This document shows positions 1 to 14,669 of a stretch of DNA of 64,000 bases, in pieces. Source of the stretch: Calliopsis andreniformis (Eukaryota; Arthropoda; Insecta; Hymenoptera; Andrenidae); the NCBI RefSeq assembly GCF_051401765.1, contig NW_027480422.1, positions 20,106,001 through 20,170,000 of the forward strand, in the 5' to 3' direction. Within the stretch, counting starts at the first letter, position 1. Every line of letters begins with the position of its first letter. The notes under the pieces were generated by a model. That model was not told where the DNA came from. It searched no databases and was given only the letters and a program-made list of their open reading frames with translations. The position numbers were made by a program, and so were the translations under genes.

Positions 1-759
1 GCTAGGGACTTAGAATTCAATGCCAGAAGAATAAAATACAACATAAGTACAACAGTTTTACCATCGTATAAAATGAATAATCGCAAACAGTGTGAAGGTA
101 ATGGTCATTTCTACGTTCCGGGCAACCTAGGCATCACCCTAGGGCGTTGCTCTACCACATCGAATAGCCACGGCCTTAGAAGTCAACGCCAGAAGCATAA
201 AATACAATATAAATAAAACAGTTTTTTCATCGTATAAAATGATTAATTGCAAACTTTGTGAAATTAACGGTCATTTCTACGTTCCGGGCAACCTAGGCTT
301 CACTCTAGGCCGTTGCTCCACCAGATCGAATACATAGGGCCTTAGAAGTCAACGCCAGAAGCATAAAGTACATTAAAAATCCAACAGTTTGTCCATCGTA
401 TAACAGGAATAATTGCCACCAGTGTGAAAGTTATGGTCATTTCTGCACTCCGGGCAACCTAGGCTTCACTCTAGGGCGTTGCTCCTCCAGATAAAATAGT
501 TAGGGCCCAGGTAGTCAACGCCAGAAGCATAAAATACAATATAAATACAACAGTTTTTCAATCGTATAACAGGAATAATTACAAACAGTGTGAAAGATAT
601 GGTCATTTCTACGTTGCGGGCAACCTAGGCTTCACTGTAGGGCATTGCTAGACCACATCGAATAGCTACGGCCTTAGAAGTCAACGCCATAACTATAAAA
701 AAGAATATAAATACAACAGTTTTTCCATGGTATAACAGGAATAATTGCAACCAGTGTGA

Positions 760-1980
760 AAGTTATGCTCATTTCTACGTTCCGGGCAACCTAGGCTTCA
801 CTCTAGGGCGTTGCTCCACCACATCGAATAGCTGCGGCCTTAGAAGTCAACGCCAGAAGCATAAAATACAATATAAATACAACAGTTTTTCAATCGTACG
901 ACAGGAATAATTGCAAGCAGTGTGAAAGATATGGTCATTTCTTCGTTGCGAGCATCCTAGGCTTCACTCTAGGGCATTGCTCCACCACATCGAAAAGCTA
1001 CGGCCTTAGAAGTCAACGCCATAACTATAAAAAACAATATAAATACAACAGTTTTTCCATTGTATAAAATGAATAATTGCAAACAGTGTGGAGGTAATGG
1101 TCAGTTCTACTTTCCGGGCAACCTAGGCTTCACTCTAGGGCGTTTCTCCACCACATCGAATAGCTACTGCCTTAGAAGTCAACGTCTGAAGCATAAAATA
1201 TAATATAAATACAACAGTTTTTCCATCGTATAACAGGAATAATTGCAACCAGTGTGAAAGACATGGTCATTTCTACGTTCCGGGCAATCTAGGCTTCACT
1301 CTAGGGCGTTGCTCCAACACATCGAATAGCTACGGCCTTAGGAGTCAACGCCAGGGGCATAAAATACAAAATAAATACAACAGTTTTTCCATCGTATAAC
1401 AAGAATAATTGCAACCATTGTGAAAGTGATGGTCATTTCTACATTCCGGGCAACCTAGGCTTCACTCTAGGGCGTTGCTCCACCAGATCGTATAGTTATT
1501 GCCTAAGAAGTCAGCGCTAGAAGCATAAAATACAATATAAATACAACAGTTTTTCCCTTGTATAACAGGAATAATTGCAACCAGTGTGAAAGCTATGGTC
1601 ATTTATACGTTCCGGGAAACGTAGGCTTCACTCTAGGGCGTTGCTCCACCACATCGAATAGTTAGGGCATTAGAAGTCAATGCCAGAAGCATAAAATGCC
1701 ATATAAATACAACAGTTTTTCCACTGTATAATATGAATAATTGCAAACAGTGTGGAAGTAATGGTCATTTCTACGTTCCGGGCAACCTAGGCTTCACTCT
1801 AGGGCGTTGCTCCACCACATCGAATAGCTACGGCCTTAGGAGTCAACGCCAGAGGCATAAAATACAAAATAAATACAACAGTTTTTCCATCGTATAACAA
1901 GAATAATTGCAACCAGTGTGAGAGTGATGGTCATTTCTACATTCCGGGACACCTAGGGTTCACTCTAGGGCATCGCTCCA
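760..1980. repeat. Satellite block copy 1 of a three-copy family
   Basis: About 7 monomers collinear with 8409-9629 (offset 7649 bp, 46 monomers) and, through it, with about 13568-14669 (further offset 5159 bp). All three share the unusual variants TCGTACGACAGG and TTCGTTGCGAGCATCC. Boundaries are approximate, read by eye from where the variants stop matching. Confidence 0.8.
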
Positions 1981-4900
1981 CCAGATCGAATAGTTATGGC
2001 CTAAGAAGTCAACGCCAGAAGAATAAAATACAATATAAATACAACAGTTTTTCCCTTGTATAAAAGGAATAATTGCAACCAGTGTGAAAGCTATGGTCAT
2101 TTCTACGTTCCGGGCAACCTAGGCTTCACTCGAGGGCGTTGCTCCACCACATCGAATAGCTACGGCCCTAGAAGACAACGCCATAACTATAAAATACAAT
2201 ATAACTACAACAGTCTTTGCATCGTATAAAACGAATAATTGCAACCAGTCTGATAGTTATGGTCATTTCTACGTTCCGGGCAACCTAGGCTTCACCCTAG
2301 GGCGTTGCTCCACCAGATCGAATAGTTAGGGCCTAAGAAGTCAATGCCAGAAGCATAAAATACGATATATGTACAACAGTTTTTCCATCGTATAAAATGA
2401 GTAATTGCAACCAGTGTGAAAATAACGGCCATTCCTACGTTCCGGGCATGCTAGACTTAACACTGAGGCATTGCTCCACCAGATCGAATACATAGGGCCT
2501 TAGAAGTCAACGCCAGAAGCATAAAATACAATATAAATACAACAGCTTTTCCCTTGTATAACAGGAATAATTGCAACCAGTGTGAAAGGTATGGTCATTT
2601 CTACGTTCCGGGCAACCTAGGCTTCACTCTAGGGCGTTGCTCCACCACATCGGATAGCTGCGGCCTTAGAAGTCAACGCCAGAAGCATAAAATACAATAT
2701 AAATACAACAGTTTTTCAATCGTATAACAGGAATAATTGCAAACAGTGAGAAAGATATTGTCATTTCTACGTTGCAGGCATCCTAGGCTTCACTCTAGGG
2801 CATTGCTCCACCACATCCAATAGCTACGGCCTTAGAAGTCAACGCCATAACTATAAAAAAGTATATAAATACAACAGTCTTTCCATTGTATAACAGGAAT
2901 AATTGCAACCAGTGTGGAGGTAATGGTCATTTCTACTTTCCGGGCAACCTAGGCTTCACTCTAGGGCGTTTCTCCACCACATCGAATAGCTACGGCCTTA
3001 GAAGTCGACGCCAGAAGCATAAAATACAATATAAATACAACAGTTTTTCCCTTGTATAACAGAAATAATTGCAACCAGTGCGAAAGCTATGGTCATTTCT
3101 ACGATCCGGGCGACCTAGTCATCACTCTAGGGCGTTGTCCCAACAGAGCGAATAGTTAGGGCCTAAGAAGTCAACGCCTGAAGCATAAAATACAATATAA
3201 ATACAACAGTTTTTCCATTGTATAAAACGAATAATTGCAACCAGTATGAAAGTTATGGTTATTTCTACGTTCAGGGCAATCTAGGCTTCACCCTAGAGCG
3301 TTGCTCCTCTAGATCGTATAGTTAGGGCCTAAGAAGTCAACGCCAGAAGCATAAAATACGATATATGTACAACAGCCTTTCCATCGTATAAAACGAATAA
3401 TTGCAACTAGTCTGATAGTTATGGTCATTTCTACGTTCCGGGCAATCTAGGCTTCTCTCTAGGGCGTTGCTCCACCAGATCGAATAGTTAGGGCCTAACA
3501 AGTCAACTTCAGAAGCATAAAATACAATACAAATACAACAGCTTTTCCATCGTATAACAGGAATAATTGCAACCAGTGTGAAGGGTATGGTCATTTCTAC
3601 TTTCCGGGCAATCTAGGCTTCACTCTAGGGCGTTTCTCCACCACATCGAATAACTGCGGCCTTAGAAGTCAACGCCAGAAGCATAAAACACAATATAGAT
3701 AAAACAGTTTTTCCACTGTATAAAACGAATAATTGCAAACAGTGTGGAGGTAATGGTCATTTCTACTTTCCGAGCAACCTAGGCTTCACTCTAGGGCGTT
3801 TCTCAACCACATCGAATAGCTACGGCCTTAGAAGTCAACGTCTGAAGCATACAATATAATATAAAAATAATACAACAGTTTTTCCATCGTATAACAGGAA
3901 TAATTGCAACCAGTGTGAAAGACATGGCCATTTCTACATTCCGGGCAACCTAGGCTTCACTCTAGGGCGTTGCTCCACCACATCGAATAGCTACGGCCTT
4001 AGGAGTCAACGCCAGAGGCATAAAATACAAAATAAATACAACAGTTTTCCATCGTATAACAAGAATAATTGCAACCAGTGTGAAAGTGATGGTCATTTCT
4101 AAATTCCGGGCAACCTAGGCTTCACTCTAGGGCCATGCTCCACCAGATCGAATAGTTAGAGCCTAAGAAGTCAACGCCAGGAGCATAAAATACAATATAA
4201 ATACAACAGTTTTTCCCTTGTATAACAGGAATAATTGCAACCAGTGTGAAAGCTATGGTCATTTCTACGTTCCGGGCAACCTAGGCTTCACTCTAGGGCG
4301 TTGCTCCACTACATCGAATAGTTAGGGCCTAAGAAGTCAACGCCAGAAGCATAAAATACAATATAAATACAACAGTTTTTCCCTTGTATAACAGAAATAA
4401 TTGCAACGAGTGTGAAAGCTATGGTCATTTCTACGTTCCGGGCAACCGAGGTTTCACTCTAGGACGTTGCTCCACCACATCGAATAGTTAGGGCCTTAGA
4501 AGTCAATGCCAGAAGCATAAAATACAATATAAATACAACAGTTTTTCCACGGTATAATATGAATAATTGCAAACAGTGTGGAAGTAATGGTCATTTCTAC
4601 GTTCCGGGCAACCGAGGTTTCACTCTAGGGCGTTGCTCCACTACATCGAATAGTTAGGGCCTAAGAAGTCAACGCCAGAAGCATAAAATACAATATAAAT
4701 ACAACAGTTTTTCCCTTGTATAACAGAAATAATTGCAACCAGTGTGAAAGCTATGGTCATTTCTACGTTCCGTGCAACCTAGGCGTCACTCTAGGGCGTT
4801 GCTCCACCGCATCGAATAGTTAGGGCCATAGAAGTCAATGCCAGAAGCATAAAATACAATATAAATACAACAGTTTTTCCACGGTATAATATGAATAATT

Positions 4901-7619
4901 GCAAACCGTGTGGAAGTAATGGTCATTTCTACGTTCCGGGCAACCTAGGCTTCACTCTAGGGCGTTGGTCCACCAGATCCAATAGTTAGGGCCTAAGAAG
5001 TCAACGCCAGGGGTACCAAATACAAAATAAAAACAACAGTTTTTCCATCGTATAAAGCGAATTATTGCATCCAGTGTGCAAGTAATGGTCATTCCTACGA
5101 TCCGGGCAACCTAGGCATCACTCTAGGGCGTTGTCCCACCAGAGCGAATAGTTAGGGCCTAAGAAGTCAACGCCTGAAGCATAAAATACAATATAAATAC
5201 AACAGCTTTGCCATTGTATAAAACGAATAATTGCAACCAGTATGAAAGTTATGGTTATCTCTACGTTCAGGGCAACCTAGGCTTCACCCTACGGCGTTGG
5301 TCCTCTAGATCGAATAGCTAGGGCCTAAGAAGTCAACGCCAGAAGCATAAAATACGATATATGTACAACAGCCTTTCCATCGTATAAAACGAATAATTGC
5401 AACCAGTCTGATAGTTATGGTCATTTCTACGTTCCGGGCAATCTAGGCTTCTCTCTAGGGCGTTGCTCCACCAGATCGAATAGTTAGGGCCTAACAAGTC
5501 AACTCCAGAAGCATAAAATACAATAGAAATACAACAGTTTTACCATCGTCTAACAGGAATAATTGCAACCAGTGTGAAAGTTATGGTCATTTCTACGATA
5601 CGGGCAACCTAGGCTGCACACTAGGGCGTCGATCCACCAGATCGAATAGTTAGGGCCTAAGAAGTCTACGCCAGAAGCATAAAATACAATACAAATACAA
5701 CAGCTTTTCCATCGTATAACAGGAATAATTGCAACCAGTGTGAAAGGTATGGTCATTTCTACTTTCCGGGCAATCTAGGCTTCACTCTAGGGCGTTTCTC
5801 CACCACATCGAATAGCTGCGGCCTTAGAAGTCAACGCCAGAAGCATGAAACACAATATAGATAAAACAGTTTTTCCATTGTATAAAATGAATAATTGCAA
5901 ACAGTGTGGAGGTAATGGTCATTTCTACTTTCCGAGCAACCTAGGCTTCACTCTAGGGCGTTTCTCAACCACATCGAATAGTTACGGCCTAAGAAGTCAA
6001 CGTCTGAAGCATACAATATAATATAAAAGTTATACAACAGTTTTTCCATCGTATAACAGGAATAATTACAACCAGTGTGAAAGACATGGTTATTTCTACA
6101 TTCCGGGCAAACTAGGCTTCACTATAGGGCGTTGCTCCACCACGTCGAATAGCTACGGCCATAGGAGTCAACGCCAGAGGCATGAAATACAAAATAAATA
6201 CAACAGTCTTCCATCGTATAACAAGAATAATTGCAACCAGTGTGAAAGTGATGGTCATTTCTAAATTCCGGGCAACCTCGGCTTCACTCTAGGGCCATGC
6301 TCCACCAGATCGAATAGTTAGGGCCTAAGAAGTCAACGCCAGAAGCATAAAATACAATATAAATACAACAGTTTTTCCCTTGTATAACAGGAATAATTGC
6401 AACCAGTGTGAAAGCTATGGTCATTTCTACGTTCCGGGCAACCGAGGTTTCACTCTAGGGCGTTGCTCCACCACATCGAATAGTTAGGGCCTTAGAAGTC
6501 AATGTCAGAAGCATAAAATACAATATAAATACAACAGTTTTTCCACTGTATAATATGAATAATTGCAAACAGTGTGGAAGTAATGGTCATTTCTACGTTC
6601 CGGGCAATCTAGGCTACACTCTAGGGCGTTGCTCCACCAGATCGAATTGTTAGGGCCTAAGAAGTCAACGCCAGAAGCATAAAATACAATATAAATACAA
6701 CAGTTTTTCCCTTGTATAACAGAAATAATTGCAACCAGTGTGAAAGCTATGGTTAGTTCTACGTTCCGGGCAACCTAGGCTTCACTCTAGGGCGTTGCTC
6801 CACCACATCGAATAGTTAGGGCCTTAGAAGTCAATGCCAGAAGCATAAAATACAATATAAATACAACAGTCTTACCATCGTATAAAACGAATAATTGCAA
6901 CCAGTCTGATAGTTGTGGTCATTTCTACGTTCCGGGCAATCTAGGCTTCTCCCTAGGGCGTTGCTCCACCAGGTCGAATAGTTAGGGCCCAACAAGTCAA
7001 CTCCAGAAGCATAAAATACAATAGAAATACAACAGTTTTACCATAGTATAACAGGAATAATTGCAACCAGTGTGAAAGCTATGGTCATTTCTACATTCCG
7101 GGCAACCTAGGCTTCACTCTAGGACGCTGCTCCACCACATCGAATAGTTAGGGTCTTAGAAGTCAATGCCAGAAGCATAAAATGCCATATAAATACAACA
7201 GTTGTTCCACTGTATAATACGAATAATTGCAAACAGTGTGGAAGTAATGGTCATTTCTACGTTCAGGGCAACCTAGGCTTCACTCTAGGGCGTTGCTCAA
7301 CCACATCGAATAGCTACGGCCCTAGAAGACAACGCCATAACTATAAAATACAATATAAATACAACAGTCTAGGCATCGTATAAAACGAATAATTGCAACC
7401 AATCTGATAGTTATGGTCATTTCTACGTTCCGGGCAACCTAGGCTTCACTCTAGGGCGTTTTTCCACCACGTCGAATAGCTACGGCCTTAGAAGTCGACG
7501 CCAGAAGCATAAAATACAATATAAATACAACAGTTTTTCCCTTGTATAACAGAAATAATTGCAACCAGTGCGAAAGCTATGGTCATTTCTACGTTCCGGG
7601 CAACCTAGGCTTCACTCTA

Positions 7620-9629
7620 GGGCGTTTCTCAACCACATCGAATAGCTACGGCCTTAGAAGTCAACGTCTGAAGCATACAATATAATATAAAAATAATACA
7701 ACAGTTTTTCCATCGTATAACAGGAATAATTGCAACCAGTGTGAAAGACATGGCCATTTCTACATTCCGGGCAACCTAGGCTTCACTCTAGGGCGTTGCT
7801 CCACCACATCGAAAAGCTACGGCCTTAGGAGTCAACGCCATAACTATAAAAAAGAATATAAATACAACAGTTTTTCCATGGTATAACAGGAATAATTGCA
7901 ACCAGTGTGAAAGTGATGGTCATTTCTACGTTCCGGGAAACCTAGGCTTCAGTCTAGGGCGTGGTTCCGCCAGATCGAATAGTTAGGGCCTAAGAAACCT
8001 ACGCCAGAAGCATAAAATACAATATAAATACCACAGTTTTTCCGTCGTATAACAGGAATAATTGCAACCAGAGAGAAGGTGATGGTCATTTCTAAGTTCC
8101 GTGCAACCTAGGCTTCACTCTAGAGCGTTGCTCCACCAGATTGAATAGCTAGGACCTTAGAAGTCAACGCCAGAAGCACAAAATAAAATAAAAATACAAG
8201 AGTTATTCCATCGTATAACAGGAATAATTGCAACCAGTGTGAAAGTAATGGGCATTTCTACGTTCCGTGCAACCTAGGCTTCACTCTAGGGCGTTGGTCC
8301 ACCAGGCCGAATAGTTAGGACCTTAGAAAACAACTCCAGACGCATAAAATACAATATAAATACAACAGTTTTTCCACGGTATAAAACGAATAATTGCAAC
8401 CAGTATGAAAGTTATGCTCATTTCTACGTTCCGGGCAACCTAGGCTTCACTCTAGGGCGTTGCTCCACCACATCGAATAGCTGCGGCCTTAGAAGTCAAC
8501 GCCAGAAGCATAAAATACAATATAAATACAACAGTTTTTCAATCGTACGACAGGAATAATTGCAAGCAGTGTGAAAGATATGGTCATTTCTTCGTTGCGA
8601 GCATCCTAGGCTTCACTCTAGGGCATTGCTCCACCACATCGAAAAGCTACGGCCTTAGAAGTCAACGCCATAACTATAAAAAACAATATAAATACAACAG
8701 TTTTTCCATTGTATAAAATGAATAATTCCAAACAGTGTGGAGGTACTGGTCAGTTCTACTTTCCGGGCAACCTAGGCTTCACTCTAGGGCGTTTCTCCAC
8801 CACATCGAATAGCTACTGCCTTAGAAGTGAACGTCTGAAGCATAAAATATAATATAAATACAACAGTTTTTCCATCGTATAACAGGAATAATTGCAACCA
8901 GTGTGAAAGACATGGTCATTCCTACGTTCCGGGCAATCTAGGCTTCACTCTAGGGCGTTGCTCCAACACATCGAATAGCTACGGCCTTAGGAGTCAACGC
9001 CAGGGGCATAAAATACAAAATAAATACAACAGTTTTTCCATCGTATAACAAGAATAATTGCAACCATTGTGAAAGTGATGGTCATTTCTACATTCCGGGC
9101 AACCTAGGCTTCTCTCTAGGGCGTTGCTCCACCAGATCGTATAGCTAGGGCCTAAGAAGTCAGCGCCAGAAGCATAAAATACAATATAAATACAACAGTT
9201 TTTCCCTTGTATAACAGGAATAATTGCAACCAGTGTGAAAGCTATGGTCATTTATACGTTCCGGGAAACGTAGGCTTCACTCTAGGGCGTTGCTCCACCA
9301 CATCGAATAGTTAGGGCATTAGAAGTCAATGCCAGAAGCATAAAATGCCACATAAATACAACAGTTTTTCCACTGTATAATATGAATAATTGCAAACAGT
9401 GTGGAAGTAATGGTCATTTCTACGTTCCGGGCAACCTAGGCTTCACTCTAGGGCGTTGCTCCACCACATCGAATAGCTACGGCCTTAGGAGTCAACGCCA
9501 GAGGCATAAAACACAAAATAAATACAACAGTTTTTCCATCGTATAACAAGAATAATTGCAACCATTGTGAAAGTGATGGTCATTTCTACATTCCGGGCAA
9601 CCTAGGCTTCTCTCTAGGGCGTTGCTCCA
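7620..9629. repeat. Satellite block copy 2 (matches 0.76-1.98 kb and 12.78-14.67 kb)
   Basis: The stretch 7620-9510 is collinear with 12779-14669 at an offset of 5159 bp (31 monomers), and 8409-9629 with 760-1980 at 7649 bp. Shared markers include ATAACTATAAAAAAGAATAT, the CCATGGTATAAC variant and the CAACCAGAGAGAAGG variant. One monomer differs between this copy and the one at 14.0-14.1 kb while the flanks match. Confidence 0.8.
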
Positions 9630-9716
9630 CCAGATCGTATAGCTAGGGCCTAAGAAGTCAACTCCAGAAGCATAAAATACAATAGAAATACAACAGTTTT
9701 ACCATCGTCTAACAGG

Positions 9717-12390
9717 AATAATTGCAACCAGTGTGAAAGTTATGGTCATTTCTACGATACGGGCAACCTAGGCTGCACACTAGGGCGTCGATCCACCAGA
9801 TCGAATAGTTAGGGCCTAAGAAGTCTACGCCAGAAGCATAAAATACAATACAAATACAACATCTTTTCCATCGTATAACAGGAATAATTGCAACCAGTGT
9901 GAAAGGTATGGTCATTTCTACTTTCCGGGCAATCTAGGCTTCACTCTAGGGCGTTTCTCCACCACATCGAATAGCTGCGGCCTTAGAAGTCAACGCCAGA
10001 AGCATGAAACATAATATAGATAAAACAGTTTTTCCATTGTATAAAATGAATAATTGCAAACAGTGTGGAGGTAATGGTCATTTCTACTTTCCGAGCAACC
10101 TAGGCTTCACTCTAGGGCGTTTCTCAACCACATCGAATAGTTACGGCCTAAGAAGTCAACGTCTGAAGCATACAATATAATATAAAAGTTATACAACAGT
10201 TTTTCCATCGTATAACAGGAATAATTGCAACCAGTGTGAAAGACATGGTTATTTCTACATTCCGGGCAAACTAGGCTTCACTATAGGGCGTTGCTCCACC
10301 ACGTCGAATAGTTAGGGCCTAAGAAGTCAACGCCAGAAGCATAAAATACAATATAAATACAACAGTTTTTCCCTTGTATAACAGGAATAATTGCAACCAG
10401 TGTGAAAGCTATGGTCATTTCTACGTTCCGGGCAACCTAGGCTTCACTCTAGGGCGTTGCTCCACTACATCGAATAGTTAGGGCCTAAGAAGTCAACGCC
10501 AGAAGCATAAAATACAATATAAATACAACAGTCTTTCCCTTGTATAACAGAAATAATTGCAACCAGTGTTAAAGCTATGGTCATTTCTACGTTCCGGGCA
10601 ACCGAGGTTTCACTCTAGGGCGTTGCTCCACCACATCGAATAGTTAGGGCCTTAGAAGTCAATGTCAGAAGCATAAAATACAATATAAATACAACAGTTT
10701 TTCCATCGTATAAAACGAATAATTGCATCCAGTGTGCAAGTAATGGTCATTTCTACGATCCGGGCGACCTAGTCATCACTCTAGGGCGTTGTCCCACCAG
10801 AGCGAATAGTTAGGGCCCAAGAAATCAACGCCTGAAGCATAAAATACAATATAAATACAACAGTTTTTCCATTGTATAAAACGAATAATTGCGACCAGTA
10901 TGAAAGTTATGGTTATCTCTACGTTCAGGGCAATCTAGGCTTCACCCTAGGCGTTGCACCTCTAGATCGAATAGTTAGGGCCTAAGAAGTCAACGCCAGA
11001 AGCATAAAATACGATATATGTACAACAGCCTTTCCATCGTATAAAACGAATAATTGCAACCAGTGTGAAAGTTATGGTCATTTCTACGATACGGGCAACC
11101 TAGGCTGCACACTAGGGCGTCGATCCACCAGATCGAATAGTTTGGGCCTAAGAAGTCTACGCCAGAAGCATAAAATACAATACAAATACAACATCTTTTC
11201 CATCGTATAACAGGAATAATTGCAACCAGTGTGAAAGGTATGGTCATTTCTACTTTCCGGGCAATCTAGGCTTCACCCTAGGGCGTTTCTCCACCACATC
11301 GAATAGCTGCGGCCTTAGAAGTCAACGCCAGAAGCATGAAACACAATATAGATAAAACAGTTTTTCCATTGTATAAAATGAATAATTGCAAACAGTGTGG
11401 AGGTAATGGTCATTTCTACTTTCCGAGCAACCTAGGCTTCACTCTAGGGCGTTTCTCAACCACATCGAATAGTTACGGCCTAAGAAGTCAACGTCTGAAG
11501 CATACAATATAATATAAAAGTTATACAACAGTTTTTCCATCGTATAACAGGAATAATTGCAACCAGTGTGAAAGACATGGTTATTTCTACATTCCGGGCA
11601 AACTAGGCTTCACTATAGGGCGTTGCTCCACCACGTCGAATAGTTAGGGCCTAAGAAGTCAACGCCAGAAGCATAAAATACAATATAAATACAACAGTTT
11701 TTCCCTTGTATAACAGGAATAATTGCAACCAGTGTGAAAGCTATGGTCATTTCTACGTTCCGGGCAACCTAGGCTTCACTCTAGGGCGTTGCTCCACTAC
11801 ATCGAATAGTTAGGGCCTAAGAAGTCAACGCCAGAAGCATAAAATACAATATAAATACAACAGTTTTTCCCTTGTATAACAGAAATAATTGCAACCAGTG
11901 TTAAAGCTATGGTCATTTCTACGTTCCGGGCAACCGAGGTTTCACTCTAGGGCGTTGCTCCACCACATCGAATAGTTAGGGCCTTAGAAGTCAATGTCAG
12001 AAGCATAAAATACAATATAAATACAACAGTTTTTCCATCGTATAAAACGAATAATTGCATCCAGTGTGCAAGTAATGGTCATTTCTACGATCCGGGCGAC
12101 CTAGTCATCACTCTAGGGCGTTGTCCCACCAGAGCGAATAGTTAGGGCCTAAGAAATCAACGCCTGAAGCATAAAATACAATATAAATACAACAGTTTTT
12201 CCATTGTATAAAACGAATAATTGCAACCAGTATGAAAGTTATGGTTATCTCTACGTTCAGGGCAATCTAGGCTTCACCCTAGGCGTTGCACCTCTAGATC
12301 GAATAGTTAGGGCCTAAGAAGTCAACGCCAGAAGCATAAAATACGATATATGTACAACAGCCTTTCCATCGTATAAAACGAATAATTGCA
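9717..12390. repeat. Tandem 8-monomer higher-order repeat (2 x 1332 bp)
   Basis: Two adjacent near-identical units of 1332 bp (8 monomers): about 9717-11048 and 11049-12380. Matching anchors lie exactly 1332 bp apart (9901 and 11233; 10321 and 11653). They share the deletion variant CACCCTAGGCGTTGCACC and the AGCATGAAAC variant. High similarity of whole units but not of neighbouring monomers is the definition of a higher-order repeat. Confidence 0.88.
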
Positions 12391-12778
12391 ACCAGTCTGA
12401 TAGTTATGGTCATTTCTACGTTCCGGGCAATCTAGGCTGCACACTAGGGCGTCGATCCACCACATCGAATAGTTAGGGCCTAAGAAGTCTACGCCAGAAG
12501 CATAAAATACAATACAAATACAACAGCTTTTCCGTCGTATAACAGGAATAATTGCAACCAGTGTGAAGGGTATGGTCATTTCTACTTTCCGGGCAATCTA
12601 GGCTTCACTCTAGGGCGTTTCTCCACCACATCGAATAACTGCGGCCTTAGAAGTCAACGCCAGAAGCATAAAACACAATATAGATAAAACAGTTTTTCCA
12701 CTGTATAAAACGAATAATTGCAAACAGTGTGGAGGTAATGGTCATTTCTACTTTGCGAGCAACCTAGGCTTCACTCTA

Positions 12779-14669
12779 GGGCGTTTCTCAACCACATCGA
12801 ATAGCTACGGCCTTAGAAGTCAACGTCTGAAGCATACAATATAATATAAAAATAATACAACAGTTTTTCCATCGTATAACAGGAATAATTGCAACCAGTG
12901 TGAAAGACATGGCCATTTCTACATTCCGGGCAACCTAGGCTTCACTCTAGGGCGTTGCTCCACCACATCGAATAGCTACGGCCTTAGGAGTCAACGCCAT
13001 AACTATAAAAAAGAATATAAATACAACAGTTTTTCCATGGTATAACAGGAATAATTGCAACCAGTGTGAAAGTGATGGTCATTTCTACGTTCCGGGAAAC
13101 CTAGGCTTCAGTCTAGGGCGTGGGTCCGCTAGATCGAATAGTTAGGGCCTAAGAAACCTACGCCAGAAGCATAAAATACAATATAAATACCACAGTTTTT
13201 CCGTCGTATAACAGGAATAATTGCAACCAGAGAGAAGGTGATGGTCATTTCTAAGTTCCGTGCAACCTAGGCTTCACTCTAGAGCGTTGCTCCACCAGAT
13301 TGAATAGCTAGGACCTTAGAAGTCAACGCCAGAAGCACAAAATAAAATAAAAATACAAGAGTTATTCCATCGTATAACAGGAATAATTGCAACCAGTGTG
13401 AAAGTAATGGGAATTTCTACGTTCCGTGCAACCTAGGCTTCACTCTAGGGCGTTGGTCCACCAGGCCGAATAGTTAGGACCTTAGAAAACAACTCCAGAC
13501 GCATAAAATACAATATAAATACAACAGTTTTTCCACGGTATAAAACGAATAATTGCAACCAGTATGAAAGTTATGCTCATTTCTACGTTCCGGGCAACCT
13601 AGGCTTCACTCTAGGGCGTTGCTCCACCACATCGAATAGCTGCGGCCTTAGAAGTCAACGCCAGAAGCATAAAATACAATATAAATACAACAGTTTTTCA
13701 ATCGTACGACAGGAATAATTGCAAGCAGTGTGAAAGATATGGTCATTTCTTCGTTGCGAGCATCCTAGGCTTCACTCTAGGGCATTGCTCCACCACATCG
13801 AAAAGCTACGGCCTTAGAAGTCAACGCCATAACTATAAAAAACAATATAAATACAACAGTTTTTCCATTGTATAAAATGAATAATTGCAAACAGTGTGGA
13901 GGTAATGGTCAGTTCTACTTTCCGGGCAACCTAGGCTTCACTCTAGGGCGTTTCTCCACCACATCGAATAGCTACTGCCTTAGAAGTCAACGTCTGAAGC
14001 ATAAAATACAATATAAATACAACAGTTTTTCCCTTGTATAACAGGAGTAATTGCAACCAGTGTGAAAGCTATGGTCATTTATACGTTCCGGGAAACGTAG
14101 GCTTCACTCTAGGGCGTTGCTCCACCACATCGAATAGCTACGGCCTTAGGAGTCAACGCCAGAGGCATAAAATACAAAATAAATACAACAGTTTTTCCAT
14201 CGTATAACAAGAATAATTGCAACCATTGTGAAAGTGATGGTCATTTCTACATTCCGGGCAACCTAGGCTTCTCTCTAGGGCGTTGCTCCACCAGATCGTA
14301 TAGTTAGGGCCTAAGAAGTCAGCGCCAGAAGCATAAAATACAATATAAATACAACAGTTTTTCCCTTGTATAACAGGAATAATTGCAACCAGTGTGAAAG
14401 CTATGGTCATTTATACGTTCCGGGAAACGTAGGCTTCACTCTAGGGCGTTGCTCCACCACATCGAATAGTTAGGGCATTAGAAGTCAATGCCAGAAGCAT
14501 AAAATGCCATATAAACACAACAGTTTTTCCACTGTATAATATGAATAATTGCAAACAGTGTGGAAGTAATGGTCATTTCTACGTTCCGGGCAACCTAGGC
14601 TTCACTCTAGGGCGTTGCTCCACCACATCGAATAGCTACGGCCTTAGGAGTCAACGCCAGAGGCATAAA
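12779..14669. repeat. Satellite block copy 3 (5159 bp downstream of copy 2)
   Basis: Collinear with 7620-9510 at a constant 5159-bp offset over about 11 monomers, except for a single-monomer patch at about 14008-14110 that instead matches a neighbouring subtype (CCCTTGTATAAC, then GTTCCGGGAAACG). Confidence 0.8.

Noticed and set aside
772..830. tRNA or Pol III internal promoter (B-box-like GTTCCGGGC) in the monomer
   Set aside because: The match to the B box is partial, no A box is found at a suitable distance, and no cloverleaf can be drawn, so a tRNA or SINE origin is not supported.
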